A DNA stretch of 56,872 bases from Cecembia rubra (GCF_003014575.1 NZ_PYGF01000018.1:1-56872), one strand, 5' to 3'; positions 43,334 to 51,594 are shown, counted from the stretch's first letter. Notes: generated by a model not told the origin, from the letters alone. Translations and numbers: made by a program.

Positions 43334-43861
43334 ATGAAAAGATCACTCTTTATTCTACTGCTAGGGATAGTTGCCATTTTACAGGCATGCGAAGGCCCAA
43401 TGGGACCTCCCGGACCTCCTGGACCTGAGGGAGCTCCAGGAATAATATTGGTTGGGGAAGCCTTTGAAGCAAATGTTGATTTTACTGCCCAAAACGGCTA
43501 TTTAGTAAACTTTGATTTCACTCGGGCTATTGAACCTAGCGATGTGGTTTTGGTTTTCATCCGCTGGGAAACCTTCAACGGCAACCCGGTTTGGAGATTG
43601 CTTCCACAGACTGTTTTGTTCGAAGAAGGGGTGCTTATATACAATTATGATTTTACCAGAAATGATTTCTCTGTCTTTATGGAAACCACATTTGATCCTG
43701 CGATTTTGGATAATTCTTGGACTAGAAACCAAAGGATCAGAGCTGTAGTAGTACCTGCTGATTTTGCTTCTAGCAGAATTGATTTTACTGATTACGAGGC
43801 AGTGATGAAACTCATCGGCGCTACTGAAGAGGATGTGATCAAGATTCAGCCAAGGAACTGA
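43334..43861 (+). CDS. Lipoprotein with a short collagen-like repeat
   Basis: 175 residues. The signal peptide ends in the lipobox ILQAC (Cys19). Immediately after it is a collagen-like tract, EGPMGPPGPPGPEGAPG (five Gly-x-Pro-like triplets), then a beta-rich domain of about 140 residues (YLVNFDFTRAIEPSDVVLVFIRW). Such Cys-collagen-like lipoproteins are frequent in Bacteroidota. The short tract may act as a rigid spacer or trimerisation element at the cell surface. The C-terminal domain is not assigned. Confidence 0.8.
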   Translation: MKRSLFILLLGIVAILQACEGPMGPPGPPGPEGAPGIILVGEAFEANVDFTAQNGYLVNFDFTRAIEPSDVVLVFIRWETFNGNPVWRLLPQTVLFEEGVLIYNYDFTRNDFSVFMETTFDPAILDNSWTRNQRIRAVVVPADFASSRIDFTDYEAVMKLIGATEEDVIKIQPRN

Positions 43862-43883
43862 AAGGACATTGACCCATAAATTG

Positions 43884-43913
43884 AAAACCCTCCCCCCAGA
43901 GGGTTTTTCTTTT
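43884..43913 (+). terminator. Terminator after the collagen-like lipoprotein
   Basis: Stem AAAACCCTC/GAGGGTTTT (43884-43892 with 43899-43907), 6-nt loop, then a T-rich run. Confidence 0.9.
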
Positions 43914-43965
43914 TTCCCTTAATTTGAATTTTTAAGACTTATTCACAAAATAAAATTTCCTCAGC

Positions 43966-43973
43966 TATCTTTG
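43966..43973 (+). promoter_or_regulatory. -7 box of hemE, near-leaderless start
   Basis: TATCTTTG is an exact TAnnTTTG match and ends only 4 nt before the hemE ATG, so transcription likely begins at or next to the start codon. No Shine-Dalgarno sequence is visible. No TTG occurs at 19-21 nt upstream; TTC lies near that position. Confidence 0.55.
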
Positions 43974-43977
43974 CGCC

Positions 43978-45003
43978 ATGCAATTGAAGAATGATTTATT
44001 ATTGAGGGCGGCCAAAGGGGAAAAAGTGGAAAGAACACCCGTTTGGTTGATGCGCCAGGCCGGAAGGATACTTCCTGAATACAGAGCTGTTAGGGAATCC
44101 GTAAGCGGTTTTATCGAATTGGCTCAAACGCCTGAATTGGCCGCTGAAGTGACCATTCAGCCGGTAGACATCTTAGACGTAGATGCAGCCATCATTTTTT
44201 CCGACATCCTGGTCATCCCGGAAGCCATGGGTCTTCCCTACGAAATGGTAGAAAAAAGAGGACCTTGGTTCCCTGAAACAATCAAATCTGAAGCTGACCT
44301 TAAAAAAATCAGAATAGCTGACGGTGTAGATGATTTGAATTATGTCATTGATGCCATTAAGATCACCAAAAAAGCATTGAATGGACGGGTTCCCCTCATA
44401 GGTTTCGCCGGAGCGCCCTGGACTATTTTTGCCTATATGATAGAAGGTTCGGGAAGCAAAACTTTCTCTAAAGCTAGGGCAATGTTATATACCCAACAAA
44501 AGTTTTCGCACCGACTGCTCAAAATGATCACCGACAGCACCATCAATTACCTCAAGGCGCAGATTGCTGCCGGTGCAGACCTGATTCAAATATTTGATAG
44601 CTGGGCTGGAATCCTGCCCCCTGATCACTACCAGGAATTTTCCTTGAAATATATTTCACAAATCTGTGATGCCATTACAGAAGTTCCCAAAACAGTCTTT
44701 GCCAAAGGAGCATTCTTTGCCAGAAAAGAAATGGGGGCACTGAACTGCGAAACCATTGGTTTGGACTGGAACATGGGCATTGCCGAATCGCGTGAACTGA
44801 TTGGTGATCTCAAAACTTTACAGGGTAACCTAGATCCCGCTGCCCTATATGGCAGTCCGAAAGAAGTAGAGGCTGCCACCAAGCGCATGATGGATCAGTT
44901 CAAGGGTTCCAGGCATATCGCCAATCTGGGACATGGGGTCTATCCTGACATAGATCCAGAAATGGTAAAAGTTTTTATAGAAACTGTAAAAAATTACCGA
45001 TAG
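43978..45003 (+). CDS. hemE: Uroporphyrinogen decarboxylase
   Basis: 341 residues. It removes four carboxyl groups from uroporphyrinogen III to give coproporphyrinogen III in heme synthesis. The family signature [18 protein letters not shown] is near the N-terminus, with [14 protein letters not shown] carrying the catalytic Asp. The [16 protein letters not shown] and [13 protein letters not shown] segments complete the pattern. The length is standard. It stands alone, away from hemC at 22501. Confidence 0.96.
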   Translation: MQLKNDLLLRAAKGEKVERTPVWLMRQAGRILPEYRAVRESVSGFIELAQTPELAAEVTIQPVDILDVDAAIIFSDILVIPEAMGLPYEMVEKRGPWFPETIKSEADLKKIRIADGVDDLNYVIDAIKITKKALNGRVPLIGFAGAPWTIFAYMIEGSGSKTFSKARAMLYTQQKFSHRLLKMITDSTINYLKAQIAAGADLIQIFDSWAGILPPDHYQEFSLKYISQICDAITEVPKTVFAKGAFFARKEMGALNCETIGLDWNMGIAESRELIGDLKTLQGNLDPAALYGSPKEVEAATKRMMDQFKGSRHIANLGHGVYPDIDPEMVKVFIETVKNYR

Positions 45004-45019
45004 GTTATCCTAGATCATA

Positions 45020-45060
45020 AAAAAGGCCATTCTGCAAACAGGATGGCCTTTTTATTTTTT
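45020..45060 (+). terminator. Terminator of hemE
   Basis: Stem AAAAAGGCCAT/ATGGCCTTTTT (45020-45030 with 45043-45053), further CTG/CAG pairing inside the loop, then a T run. Confidence 0.92.
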
Positions 45061-45183
45061 AATACGCATGGCTTTTGATTGAAATTTTGGCAACAAAACG
45101 GATATTTGGTTATTTTTTTAACCACAAAATTTGTTTTTCATTGCTTTATTGAAATTAATGATTAATTTAGAAACCGAATCTTA

Positions 45184-45210
45184 GCTTTTAATCATTTTTT
45201 TGATTAAAGC
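45184..45210 (+). promoter_or_regulatory. Near-perfect inverted repeat in the leader of the 45254 gene
   Basis: GCTTTTAATCA and TGATTAAAGC (10-bp arms, one extra T in the left arm) surround a T-rich loop, 43 nt before the ATG. It could be an operator or an RNA hairpin. It has no T run after the right arm, so it is not a normal terminator. Confidence 0.45.
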
Positions 45211-45253
45211 TGGTTAAAAATTAAACCTATTATTCACAAAACCTATTCAACCT

Positions 45254-45991
45254 ATGAAAAACAAGTTTACCTTACTGCTTAAGAGCAGTTCACTGATAGC
45301 CCTATTTATTTTGGCTATTTCCTTCCAGACAGCAAATGCACAAGAAGAGGACAAATTCAGTTTCGATGTCAGCTTGAATTCAGATCAATTCTTCGGATTT
45401 TACCCCTTCTTTCAGGGCAATTACAAATTGAGTGACAACACCGCTTTTACCTTTTACGGCATCCTTTGGTCAGGCGGAACAGGTGGTGCCTGGGGCAACT
45501 GGACTGAGTTTGGGGTGGGTTTGAATTTTGATGTAGCTGACGGAGTCTCTGTCAACCCTCAAATCGGTATTCTTGGAGGTAACCTTCTTTCCTCAGGAAC
45601 TTTTGGCTCTGGACGATTTGGAGATGGTGTAGTACCTAACCTTACAATAGGATTGGACAAAGCTAAAACTGAAGGTCAGATCTATGCAGGTTTTTATGCG
45701 CCATTGAGAAATGAAGCACCCCCTAGCGGAACGACACTTTCCTACTTACATTATTGGGCAAACTTCGGTTACAAAGCCTCTGATTTCTTTTCATTTGGGG
45801 GACATTTCGAACATCTAATCAATACCGGAGGATCTAATGTTTCTGCTTCGACTGACGTTTATCAATGGTTAGGCCCTTATGTCCAGTTTACCAAACCAGG
45901 AGGAGGACCCTATGCAAGATTCTCATTTGGGACAGATTTGGTAGAAGGGAATGATTCATTTTTTAAACTGACTACGGGTTTCAGTTTTTAA
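45254..45991 (+). CDS. Outer-membrane beta-barrel protein of unknown function
   Basis: 245 residues. Signal peptide KNKFTLLLKSSSLIALFILAISFQTANAQ with a clean AxA cleavage site. The mature protein is rich in alternating aromatic/glycine strands (FYPFFQGNYKLSDNTAFTFYG, WTEFGVGLNFDVADGVSVNPQIG, YLHYWANFGYKAS) and ends TTGFSF. It probably forms a ten-to-twelve strand barrel. It follows a 250-bp region with an inverted repeat, and a terminator is right behind it, so it seems monocistronic. Confidence 0.82.
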   Translation: MKNKFTLLLKSSSLIALFILAISFQTANAQEEDKFSFDVSLNSDQFFGFYPFFQGNYKLSDNTAFTFYGILWSGGTGGAWGNWTEFGVGLNFDVADGVSVNPQIGILGGNLLSSGTFGSGRFGDGVVPNLTIGLDKAKTEGQIYAGFYAPLRNEAPPSGTTLSYLHYWANFGYKASDFFSFGGHFEHLINTGGSNVSASTDVYQWLGPYVQFTKPGGGPYARFSFGTDLVEGNDSFFKLTTGFSF

Positions 45992-45997
45992 TCAAAT

Positions 45998-46026
45998 AGA
46001 GCCGGTTTTTCCGGCTCTTTTTTTTC
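45998..46026. terminator. Bidirectional terminator
   Basis: Stem AGAGCCGG/CCGGCTCT (45998-46005 with 46011-46018), 5-nt loop, T run to 46026, between convergent genes. Confidence 0.9.
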
Positions 46027-46035
46027 TCATTAAAC

Positions 46036-46830
46036 TCAAAGCGGTAATACATCATCCCCTACCTGAACTTGCTTGCCCTCCAACAATAGCATATTCTGTC
46101 CAAACATTACCTGATTTTGAAAAGTGCGGTAAGTGGACAGTGTCCGTAGGGGTTCTTTTCCTTTTTCACCGGTAAGCTGATCCACTGTGGTCATCACACA
46201 ACGTGCGCATGGTTTGGTCACTTTAAAAATTGCCTCTCCGATTTTCACCTTTTTCCAGTTATCTTCCTCAAATGGTGCTCCGCCATTAAACACCAAATTG
46301 GGTCTAAATCGATCCATAGGTACAGAATCTGTCAATTTCATATTCAAATCATCCAAGGAACTTTGGCCAATTATCAAATAAGGCATTGCATCTGCAAAAC
46401 TCACAGATTCCCCATGGACCGCATATTTGGGCTTCAGCTTTCTTCTTGTGCTTTCAGGCATCAAAACCAGACGACAATCCATACCCAATGACTCGCTGAA
46501 CCAATCATTGATCTCTTTTTTGATTAACAGTCCTTTGACAGTGTCTTCCCAAATACTGACATCAATTAATCCATCAGTTTTGCAATCAAATGGGATTGTT
46601 AGCCTCATTTCAAGCTGATTTTTTTCAAAAACCTCCATTTTGTCAGAAAAAATCTCAACTTGAAGCAAGGCCATTTTAGAAAATGTTCTTTGGCTTAGAA
46701 AAGTGCCTTCATGATCAACCAACATCCACCTGCGGTCAAATTGAAAACCTCTTTCTTCCAAATTGGCAGTTTCTACCCTGATTCCACCCAAAGATTTGAT
46801 GGGATAAATGTAAATATCCTGTAAATGCAT
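46036..46830 (-). CDS. MOSC domain protein (YcbX/mARC type)
   Basis: 264 residues. An N-terminal MOSC_N beta-barrel (LQDIYIYPIKSLGGIRVETANLEERGFQFDRRWMLVD) precedes a MOSC domain. The conserved molybdenum-ligand cysteine is in VTKPCARCVMTTVD, with the typical FRPNLVF segment before it. YcbX/mARC proteins reduce N-hydroxylated compounds using molybdenum cofactor and need a flavodoxin or ferredoxin partner. Such a partner is not adjacent. The small downstream-coordinate gene at 46834 lies 3 nt upstream of its start and may be cotranscribed. Confidence 0.92.
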   Translation of the reverse strand: MHLQDIYIYPIKSLGGIRVETANLEERGFQFDRRWMLVDHEGTFLSQRTFSKMALLQVEIFSDKMEVFEKNQLEMRLTIPFDCKTDGLIDVSIWEDTVKGLLIKKEINDWFSESLGMDCRLVLMPESTRRKLKPKYAVHGESVSFADAMPYLIIGQSSLDDLNMKLTDSVPMDRFRPNLVFNGGAPFEEDNWKKVKIGEAIFKVTKPCARCVMTTVDQLTGEKGKEPLRTLSTYRTFQNQVMFGQNMLLLEGKQVQVGDDVLPL

Positions 46831-46833
46831 GTA

Positions 46834-47073
46834 TTACAATCTGAACCTTTTTAACTTATCCGGTAAGCTGTCGGTTCTAAAAATAGTCAAAATCTTAGAG
46901 AAAGGATTTTCTTGTTCCATTTTAAAAAACTCTATGGGATGGGTAAGGTGATAGGTTATAGACTTTAAAGTTAGCTGGGAAGAAAAATAAAAAGAACTCA
47001 AAGCACAGATTATCAGCACTGTGCCCCATCTTTTTCTTTCACTTTTCAACCTCTTATGAAATCCCCTTTTCAT
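46834..47073 (-). CDS. Small hypothetical membrane protein
   Basis: About 79 residues from the ATG at 47073 (KRGFHKRLKSERKRWGTVL); ATGs at 47088 and further upstream are possible. A basic N-terminus is followed by one hydrophobic segment (WGTVLIICALSSFYFSSQL) and a tail ending DSLPDKLKRFRL. It ends 3 nt before the MOSC gene start, which supports it as real. I do not recognise the family. Confidence 0.55.
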   Translation of the reverse strand: MKRGFHKRLKSERKRWGTVLIICALSSFYFSSQLTLKSITYHLTHPIEFFKMEQENPFSKILTIFRTDSLPDKLKRFRL

Positions 47074-47130
47074 ACTACCAAGATACATAAAGTTCTTTAG
47101 AGGTTGCATGAAAAATGTAAAAAAGGAAAA

Positions 47131-47292
47131 TGACACAATTTCTGACAGGCCCTATGGAAAAAACAAACCAAGAAAAGGGAAATAATTGAAGATATGACTT
47201 TATAATCCTGACAAACTAATTTGTATTCAATGACAATTTTTGAATACAAAGAAGTTTTAGCTGACATAAAATCTGTCAAACTGACACAATTT
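47131..47292 (+). promoter_or_regulatory. Repeated TGACACAATTT motifs upstream of dnaK
   Basis: TGACACAATTT occurs exactly at 47131-47141 and 47282-47292. A shortened TGACAATTT is at 47231-47239, inside the spacer of the inverted repeat. A perfect TGTCA-AAC-TGACA dyad (47274-47286) overlaps the last copy. This may be a cis-regulatory array for dnaK. Confidence 0.4.
47220..47250 (+). promoter_or_regulatory. Perfect 11-9-11 inverted repeat upstream of dnaK
   Basis: TTTGTATTCAA (47220-47230) and TTGAATACAAA (47240-47250) are perfect reverse complements around a 9-bp spacer. The geometry equals CIRCE (9-9-9), the HrcA operator of heat-shock genes, but the sequence is different. It lies about 130 nt before the dnaK ATG. 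Confidence 0.55.
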
Positions 47293-47378
47293 TGGATTGA
47301 AATCTACTTGGCACAAGCCTTGTCCAATAGGATTTGTAACTGAATTTGTAATCAATAACAGAAATTAAATATACTAAC

Positions 47379-49292
47379 ATGGGAAAAATCATAGGTATTG
47401 ACTTGGGTACCACTAACTCTTGTGTAGCCGTAATGGAAGGAAACGAGCCGGTGGTGATCCAAAACTCAGAGGGAAGAAGAACTACGCCATCCATCGTGGC
47501 TTTTTTGGACAATGGTAACGGAGAGAGAAAAGTAGGTGATCCTGCCAAGCGTCAGGCAATTACCAACCCAGCAAATACCATTTCTTCTGTAAAGAGATTT
47601 ATGGGCAAAAAATTCTCTGAAGTTTCCGAAGAGAAAAAACATGCCTCTTACAAAGTTGAACAGGGAACAAATGATACTGTTGCGATAAAAATTGGAGACA
47701 GATCCTATACCCCTCAGGAACTTTCTGCGATGATCCTTCAGAAAATGAAGAGTACTGCGGAAGACTTCTTAGGTCAGACTGTTACTGAAGCTGTAATCAC
47801 TGTACCAGCTTACTTCAACGATGCAGAGCGTCAAGCTACCAAAGAAGCAGGACAAATTGCAGGTCTTGAAGTTAAAAGAATCATCAACGAACCTACTGCA
47901 GCTGCCCTTGCCTACGGTATGGACAAGAAAAACAAGGACATGAAAATCGCCGTGTATGACCTTGGTGGTGGTACCTTCGATATTTCCATTCTTGAATTAG
48001 GAGATGGGGTGTTTGAAGTGAAATCAACCAACGGAGACGTACACCTTGGAGGTGATGACTTTGACCAAGTGATCATCAACTGGCTGGCCGATGAATTTAT
48101 GGCGGAAGAGTCTATGGACTTGAGAAAAGATCCGATGGCCCTTCAGAGATTAAAAGAAGCTGCTGAAAAAGCTAAAATTGAATTGTCCAGCTCAGCTTCT
48201 ACAGAAATCAACCTGCCTTATATTACGGCTACTCAGACCGGTCCTAAACACCTGGTAAGATCTTTAAGCAGGGCCAAGTTTGAGCAATTGTCTGAAAATC
48301 TAGTAAGAAGATCTATGGAGCCTTGCAAAAAAGCGCTTCAAGATGCCGGCATGAGCCCTTCAGACATCGATGAGGTGATTTTAGTAGGTGGTTCTACCAG
48401 AATCCCTAAAATACAGGAAGAAGTAGAGAAATTCTTCGGTAAGAAACCATCTAAAGGTGTAAACCCTGACGAGGTCGTAGCCATCGGTGCTGCCATTCAA
48501 GGTGGTGTTTTAACTGGTGAAGTGAAAGATGTCCTTCTTTTGGACGTAACGCCACTTTCCTTGGGTATTGAAACCATGGGTGGTGTATTTACTAAATTGA
48601 TCGAAGCCAACACTACGATTCCTTCCAAAAAATCTGAAGTATTCTCCACCGCTGCTGACAACCAGCCAGCTGTTGATATCCATGTCTTACAAGGTGAAAG
48701 GCCTTTGGCAAAGGACAACAGGTCTATCGGAAGGTTCCAGTTGAGCGACATTCCACCTGCACCAAGGGGCGTTCCTCAAATTGAAGTGACCTTCGATATT
48801 GATGCCAACGGTATCCTGAATGTATCTGCTAAAGATAAAGGAACCGGTAAAGAGCAAAAAATCAAAATCGAAGCTTCTTCCGGACTTTCTCAGGACGATA
48901 TCGAACGTATGAAACGCGAAGCTGAAGCCAATGCGGCTGCTGATAAAGCAGAAAAAGAAAAAATCGAGAAACTGAATCAGGCTGACAGTTTGATCTTCCA
49001 GACTGAAAAGCAATTGAAGGAGTATGGTGATAAATTGTCAGATGGCAATAAAGCGAATATCTCTTCTGCATTGGAAACTTTGAAGTCAGCACATCAAACC
49101 CAAAACCTGGCAGGTATTGACTCCGCCATGGAAGGCCTCAACAAGGCTTGGGAAGCAGCCTCTCAGGAAATCTACAATGCCACCCAAGGTGCTGGCCCTC
49201 AACCTGGACCTGATGCAGGTGCTGGTACGGGCAATGCCGGTGATGGTGTATCAGACGTAGATTATGAAGAAGTATCTGAAGACAAAAAATAA
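47379..49292 (+). CDS. dnaK: Molecular chaperone DnaK (Hsp70)
   Basis: 637 residues, full length. The ATPase domain starts [19 protein letters not shown], with signature motifs [17 protein letters not shown] and [15 protein letters not shown]. The substrate-binding domain follows after [19 protein letters not shown]. The C-terminal tail is Gly/Ala-rich and ends [15 protein letters not shown]3-TTTG near-match to a -7 box lies at 47328-47336. The upstream region carries an unusual inverted repeat and repeated TGACA motifs, so heat-shock control is plausible. dnaJ and grpE are not adjacent. Confidence 0.97.
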   Translation: MGKIIGIDLGTTNSCVAVMEGNEPVVIQNSEGRRTTPSIVAFLDNGNGERKVGDPAKRQAITNPANTISSVKRFMGKKFSEVSEEKKHASYKVEQGTNDTVAIKIGDRSYTPQELSAMILQKMKSTAEDFLGQTVTEAVITVPAYFNDAERQATKEAGQIAGLEVKRIINEPTAAALAYGMDKKNKDMKIAVYDLGGGTFDISILELGDGVFEVKSTNGDVHLGGDDFDQVIINWLADEFMAEESMDLRKDPMALQRLKEAAEKAKIELSSSASTEINLPYITATQTGPKHLVRSLSRAKFEQLSENLVRRSMEPCKKALQDAGMSPSDIDEVILVGGSTRIPKIQEEVEKFFGKKPSKGVNPDEVVAIGAAIQGGVLTGEVKDVLLLDVTPLSLGIETMGGVFTKLIEANTTIPSKKSEVFSTAADNQPAVDIHVLQGERPLAKDNRSIGRFQLSDIPPAPRGVPQIEVTFDIDANGILNVSAKDKGTGKEQKIKIEASSGLSQDDIERMKREAEANAAADKAEKEKIEKLNQADSLIFQTEKQLKEYGDKLSDGNKANISSALETLKSAHQTQNLAGIDSAMEGLNKAWEAASQEIYNATQGAGPQPGPDAGAGTGNAGDGVSDVDYEEVSEDKK

Positions 49293-49315
49293 TATCAACT
49301 GAACCAACAAAAGAC

Positions 49316-49348
49316 GGCATCTGTATCTGATATGGATGCCTCTTTTTT
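49316..49348 (+). terminator. Terminator of dnaK
   Basis: Stem GGCATC/GATGCC (49316-49321 with 49335-49340) followed by a T-rich run to 49349. Confidence 0.8.
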
Positions 49349-49381
49349 TAGAAGCGAGAGTTTAGAGGCGAGAGACTAGAC
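49349..49381 (+). repeat. Dispersed intergenic repeat, copy 2
   Basis: TAGAAGCGAGAGTTTAGAGG followed by CGAGAGACTAGAC. It shares the GAAGCGAGAG, TAGAGGC and CTAGAC words with the copy at 4333-4361, in opposite orientation. Confidence 0.6.
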
Positions 49382-49691
49382 TTTCTTTTGGAGAAATTTT
49401 GAGGTATTGAGAATGAAATATGCTTGTGCGAAATAAATTGATATATGCCTTCGGCGATATATTAGGGGCGTATAGGGATGAATATTGTTCTTAAAATAAA
49501 ATTGGGGGAAAAAGGAATGAAGGGCAAAATTGGTTTTTGATTCCTAAAAAAACCTTCTTTCAGAAGCGAAAAAGATCTATTTTCTTGCCCCTAAAAAAGG
49601 GAACAGATTCGTTTTGAAGTGGGCAATTCGAGTCTTACCTCTTGTCTCTTGCATCTTGGTTCTATCACAAGACAGCCTAATAAGTATACCT

Positions 49692-50066
49692 ATGAAATTG
49701 ACTCCCGACAATAAACTGAAAAAACTGATCATCGTGGGAGACCGCGTATTGATCAAATTGAGAAAGGCGGATGAAAGGACTTCTTCCGGACTGTATTTAC
49801 CACCTGGCGTACAGGAAAAAGAAAAAGTACAGCAAGGATATATCATCAAAACAGGTCCAGGCTATCCCATTCCTGCTCCTGTAGAAGATAATGAACCTTG
49901 GAAAGACAGGGACGAAGCCATCAAATATATTCCATTGCAGGCCAAAGAAGGCGATCTAGCCATTTTCTTGTTGAACGGCTCCTACGAAGTGATCTATGAA
50001 GGAGAAAAGTATTATATCGTTCCACAGCATTCAATTTTGATGTTGGAGAGGGAAGAAGAACTCTAA
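49692..50066 (+). CDS. GroES-like co-chaperonin family protein (diverged)
   Basis: About 125 residues from the ATG at 49692 (KLTPDNKLKKLIIVGDRVLIKL); the longer frame upstream runs through low-complexity DNA. The core is GroES-like: GDRVLIKLRKADERTSSGLYLPPGVQEKEKVQQGYIIKTGPG, and near the end EVIYEGEKYYIVPQHSILML. An insertion of about 25 residues (PIPAPVEDNEPWKDRDEAIKYIPLQ) separates the halves, so this is the diverged Bacteroidota paralog and not the canonical groES, which is normally next to groEL. Lying 0.4 kb after dnaK, it may belong to the heat-shock set. Confidence 0.88.
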   Translation: MKLTPDNKLKKLIIVGDRVLIKLRKADERTSSGLYLPPGVQEKEKVQQGYIIKTGPGYPIPAPVEDNEPWKDRDEAIKYIPLQAKEGDLAIFLLNGSYEVIYEGEKYYIVPQHSILMLEREEEL

Positions 50067-50083
50067 GCGCTTATTTAGAATTC

Positions 50084-50130
50084 AAAAAGACCTATCAGGT
50101 TTTTGAAACCTGACAGGTCTTTTTATTTTT
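50084..50130. terminator. Bidirectional terminator
   Basis: A long stem pairs 50084-50100 with 50108-50125 (AAAAAGACCT.TCAGGT with ACCTGA.AGGTCTTTTT, one mismatch) and has a 7-nt loop. It separates the convergent GroES-like and propeller lipoprotein genes. Confidence 0.92.
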
Positions 50131-50142
50131 CATACCTGGCTT

Positions 50143-51288
50143 TTAGTTATCCAAAAATTCCAGAGAAAATTTCTGAAACCTAAAGTACTCTTCACTATTT
50201 TCCGGATTATCAGGGTGATTAAGAGAAATAAACAAACCTTCTTCATTGATAAAAAAATTGGAAGGCAAATAACTCCCCTTTTCAAAATAGCTCTCCCCTA
50301 AGATATTGAGGTCATTGTCAAGAACCATGATCACAAATGGCCCCGGTGCTGTTCTCAATCGAAGTACATCATTCTCTTCACTTACTTCAAGCGTAGGATA
50401 AGCAAACCTATAAAACACTTCACGGTAGGAGTCATAAACCAAACTTTCATACCTAGAAGAAGCTTGAAGGTATTGCTGGGTCTCAAATCTCCCCCCATCA
50501 AGCGGGAACAATTTCAAGTTTTTATCTAAAAAGGCACTTGCCGTTTCCATGGATGAGAGTTTTTCATCATAAGAACCAGCATAAAACAACCGGTGGTCAC
50601 CAAAAAAAGAATAAACTATCTTATTCTTACTTCTGGCGATACTTGGCTCAAAATGCTTTAAGCCATTGGCCAGATAATCCTCCGGATAAGTATGGCTTAA
50701 AAACCTGGTTTCTCCAGTAGAAAGATTAATGGCATAAACCATATGCATTTGTTTTAAAGTAGCATTCTCAACTTCCCTGTAATTGCCTGCAAAATGTGTT
50801 TTTACGATCAATTCTCCTGACCTTAATTCTGGTGGTGAAAGAAAATAACCTGGATGAACAAAGGCAGATGAATAACCATCGGGTATTTGGTACCTGATCT
50901 TTTGACGAACAAAACCCGAAGTATCGGTTAGGTAAATAAATGGATCCATCTGACTGAAAAGGAAAATACTGTCCAAGTTGTACACATGAAATCCAAAGAG
51001 TTCTCCCACACCCTGATCCCCTTCCACCTCAAAATTTAGATTTTTGATTAGCTTTCTACTGGCAAAATCATAAATCTGGAGTTGGTTGTAAGCCCAATTG
51101 ATGTTGAACAACAATCCTGAATAATAATCCATCCCCATGCTAACATTAGGCGTCTGATCATCAAGCTGAAATTCTATAATTGCCCCATCGGCCTGAAGCA
51201 TGGCTTTTGTGTTTTTTCGATCATATTGACCGCAGGATATTAAAACTAAAGGAAGTAGGAAATTCAATAGATAAGAGGTGTTTTTCAT
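50143..51288 (-). CDS. Beta-propeller lipoprotein (DUF4221-like)
   Basis: 381 residues. The signal peptide ends in the lipobox LISC (Cys19). The remainder has repeating beta-strand units, such as NINWAYNQLQIYDFASRKLIKNL and MVYAINLSTGETRFLSHTYP, typical of the six-bladed propeller lipoproteins of Bacteroidota (BF3164/DUF4221-like). These genes often lie next to small secreted peptides of the NVEALA kind. Here a broken small secreted-peptide frame lies just upstream (51424-51594) on the same strand. The family assignment is moderately confident; the function is unknown. Confidence 0.78.
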   Translation of the reverse strand: MKNTSYLLNFLLPLVLISCGQYDRKNTKAMLQADGAIIEFQLDDQTPNVSMGMDYYSGLLFNINWAYNQLQIYDFASRKLIKNLNFEVEGDQGVGELFGFHVYNLDSIFLFSQMDPFIYLTDTSGFVRQKIRYQIPDGYSSAFVHPGYFLSPPELRSGELIVKTHFAGNYREVENATLKQMHMVYAINLSTGETRFLSHTYPEDYLANGLKHFEPSIARSKNKIVYSFFGDHRLFYAGSYDEKLSSMETASAFLDKNLKLFPLDGGRFETQQYLQASSRYESLVYDSYREVFYRFAYPTLEVSEENDVLRLRTAPGPFVIMVLDNDLNILGESYFEKGSYLPSNFFINEEGLFISLNHPDNPENSEEYFRFQKFSLEFLDN

Positions 51289-51377
51289 GGAAAATTAGCT
51301 TTAGATAAAAGAAACTTAGTATAGAAAAACTCAAGAAAATTACTTTTTATGACCGTCTGCTTTTAGCAAATATTCAA

Positions 51378-51412
51378 TAAAAGAGAGGTTTGTTCCATTG
51401 TGGAAACAAACC
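51378..51412 (-). terminator. Terminator or attenuator after the small-peptide frame
   Basis: GGTTTGTT (51387-51394) pairs with AACAAACC (51405-51412), with CCA/TGG pairing inside and one bulge. On the minus strand a short T-rich stretch follows. It lies between the small-peptide frame and the propeller lipoprotein gene. Confidence 0.55.
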
Positions 51413-51423
51413 CCAAATGAAAC

Positions 51424-51594
51424 CTAATTATTTGGCTTTGGTCTTGTGCAATTATAATTAACACAATTTTCAAAACCTTGATAATCACATCATCAGGCTG
51501 GGTAAGTCGGCTCATAACTTGCCGCCTCTACAGGGCTGTTCAACATAACTATAGAAGCTACTACTAGTGCTGAAAACAATGCAATTTTTTTCAT
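51424..51594 (-). pseudogene. Small secreted peptide (NVEALA-like) interrupted by tandem TGA codons
   Basis: From the ATG at 51594 the frame gives a typical signal peptide, KKIALFSALVVASIVMLNSP, then VEAASYEPTYPA. Two consecutive TGA codons (51490-51495) follow. The same frame then continues with CDYQGFENCVNYNCTRPKPN and one more N to a TAG at 51424. The tail has three cysteines and ends like small secreted peptides of Bacteroidota. It precedes a DUF4221-like lipoprotein gene, matching the usual partnership. I read it as a pseudogene with two nonsense codons; a truncated 33-residue product is the alternative. Confidence 0.6.

Larger units (their letters stand above)
49293..49691. other. Intergenic region between dnaK and the GroES-like gene
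   Basis: 399 bases without a convincing gene. It contains the dnaK terminator (49316-49348), a dispersed GCGAGAG repeat (49349-49381), a small hairpin around GATATATGCC/GGCGATATAT (about 49440-49462), and low-complexity sequence such as CTCTTGTCTCTTGCATCTTG before the GroES-like start. Confidence 0.6.

Noticed and set aside
47097-47279. 60-codon minus-strand frame upstream of dnaK
   Set aside because: No features, and it crosses the repeated motifs and inverted repeat that look regulatory.
51490-51495. Tandem TGA codons read as selenocysteine
   Set aside because: No SECIS-like structure is recognisable and no sel genes are in the window; a pseudogene or a truncated peptide is simpler.
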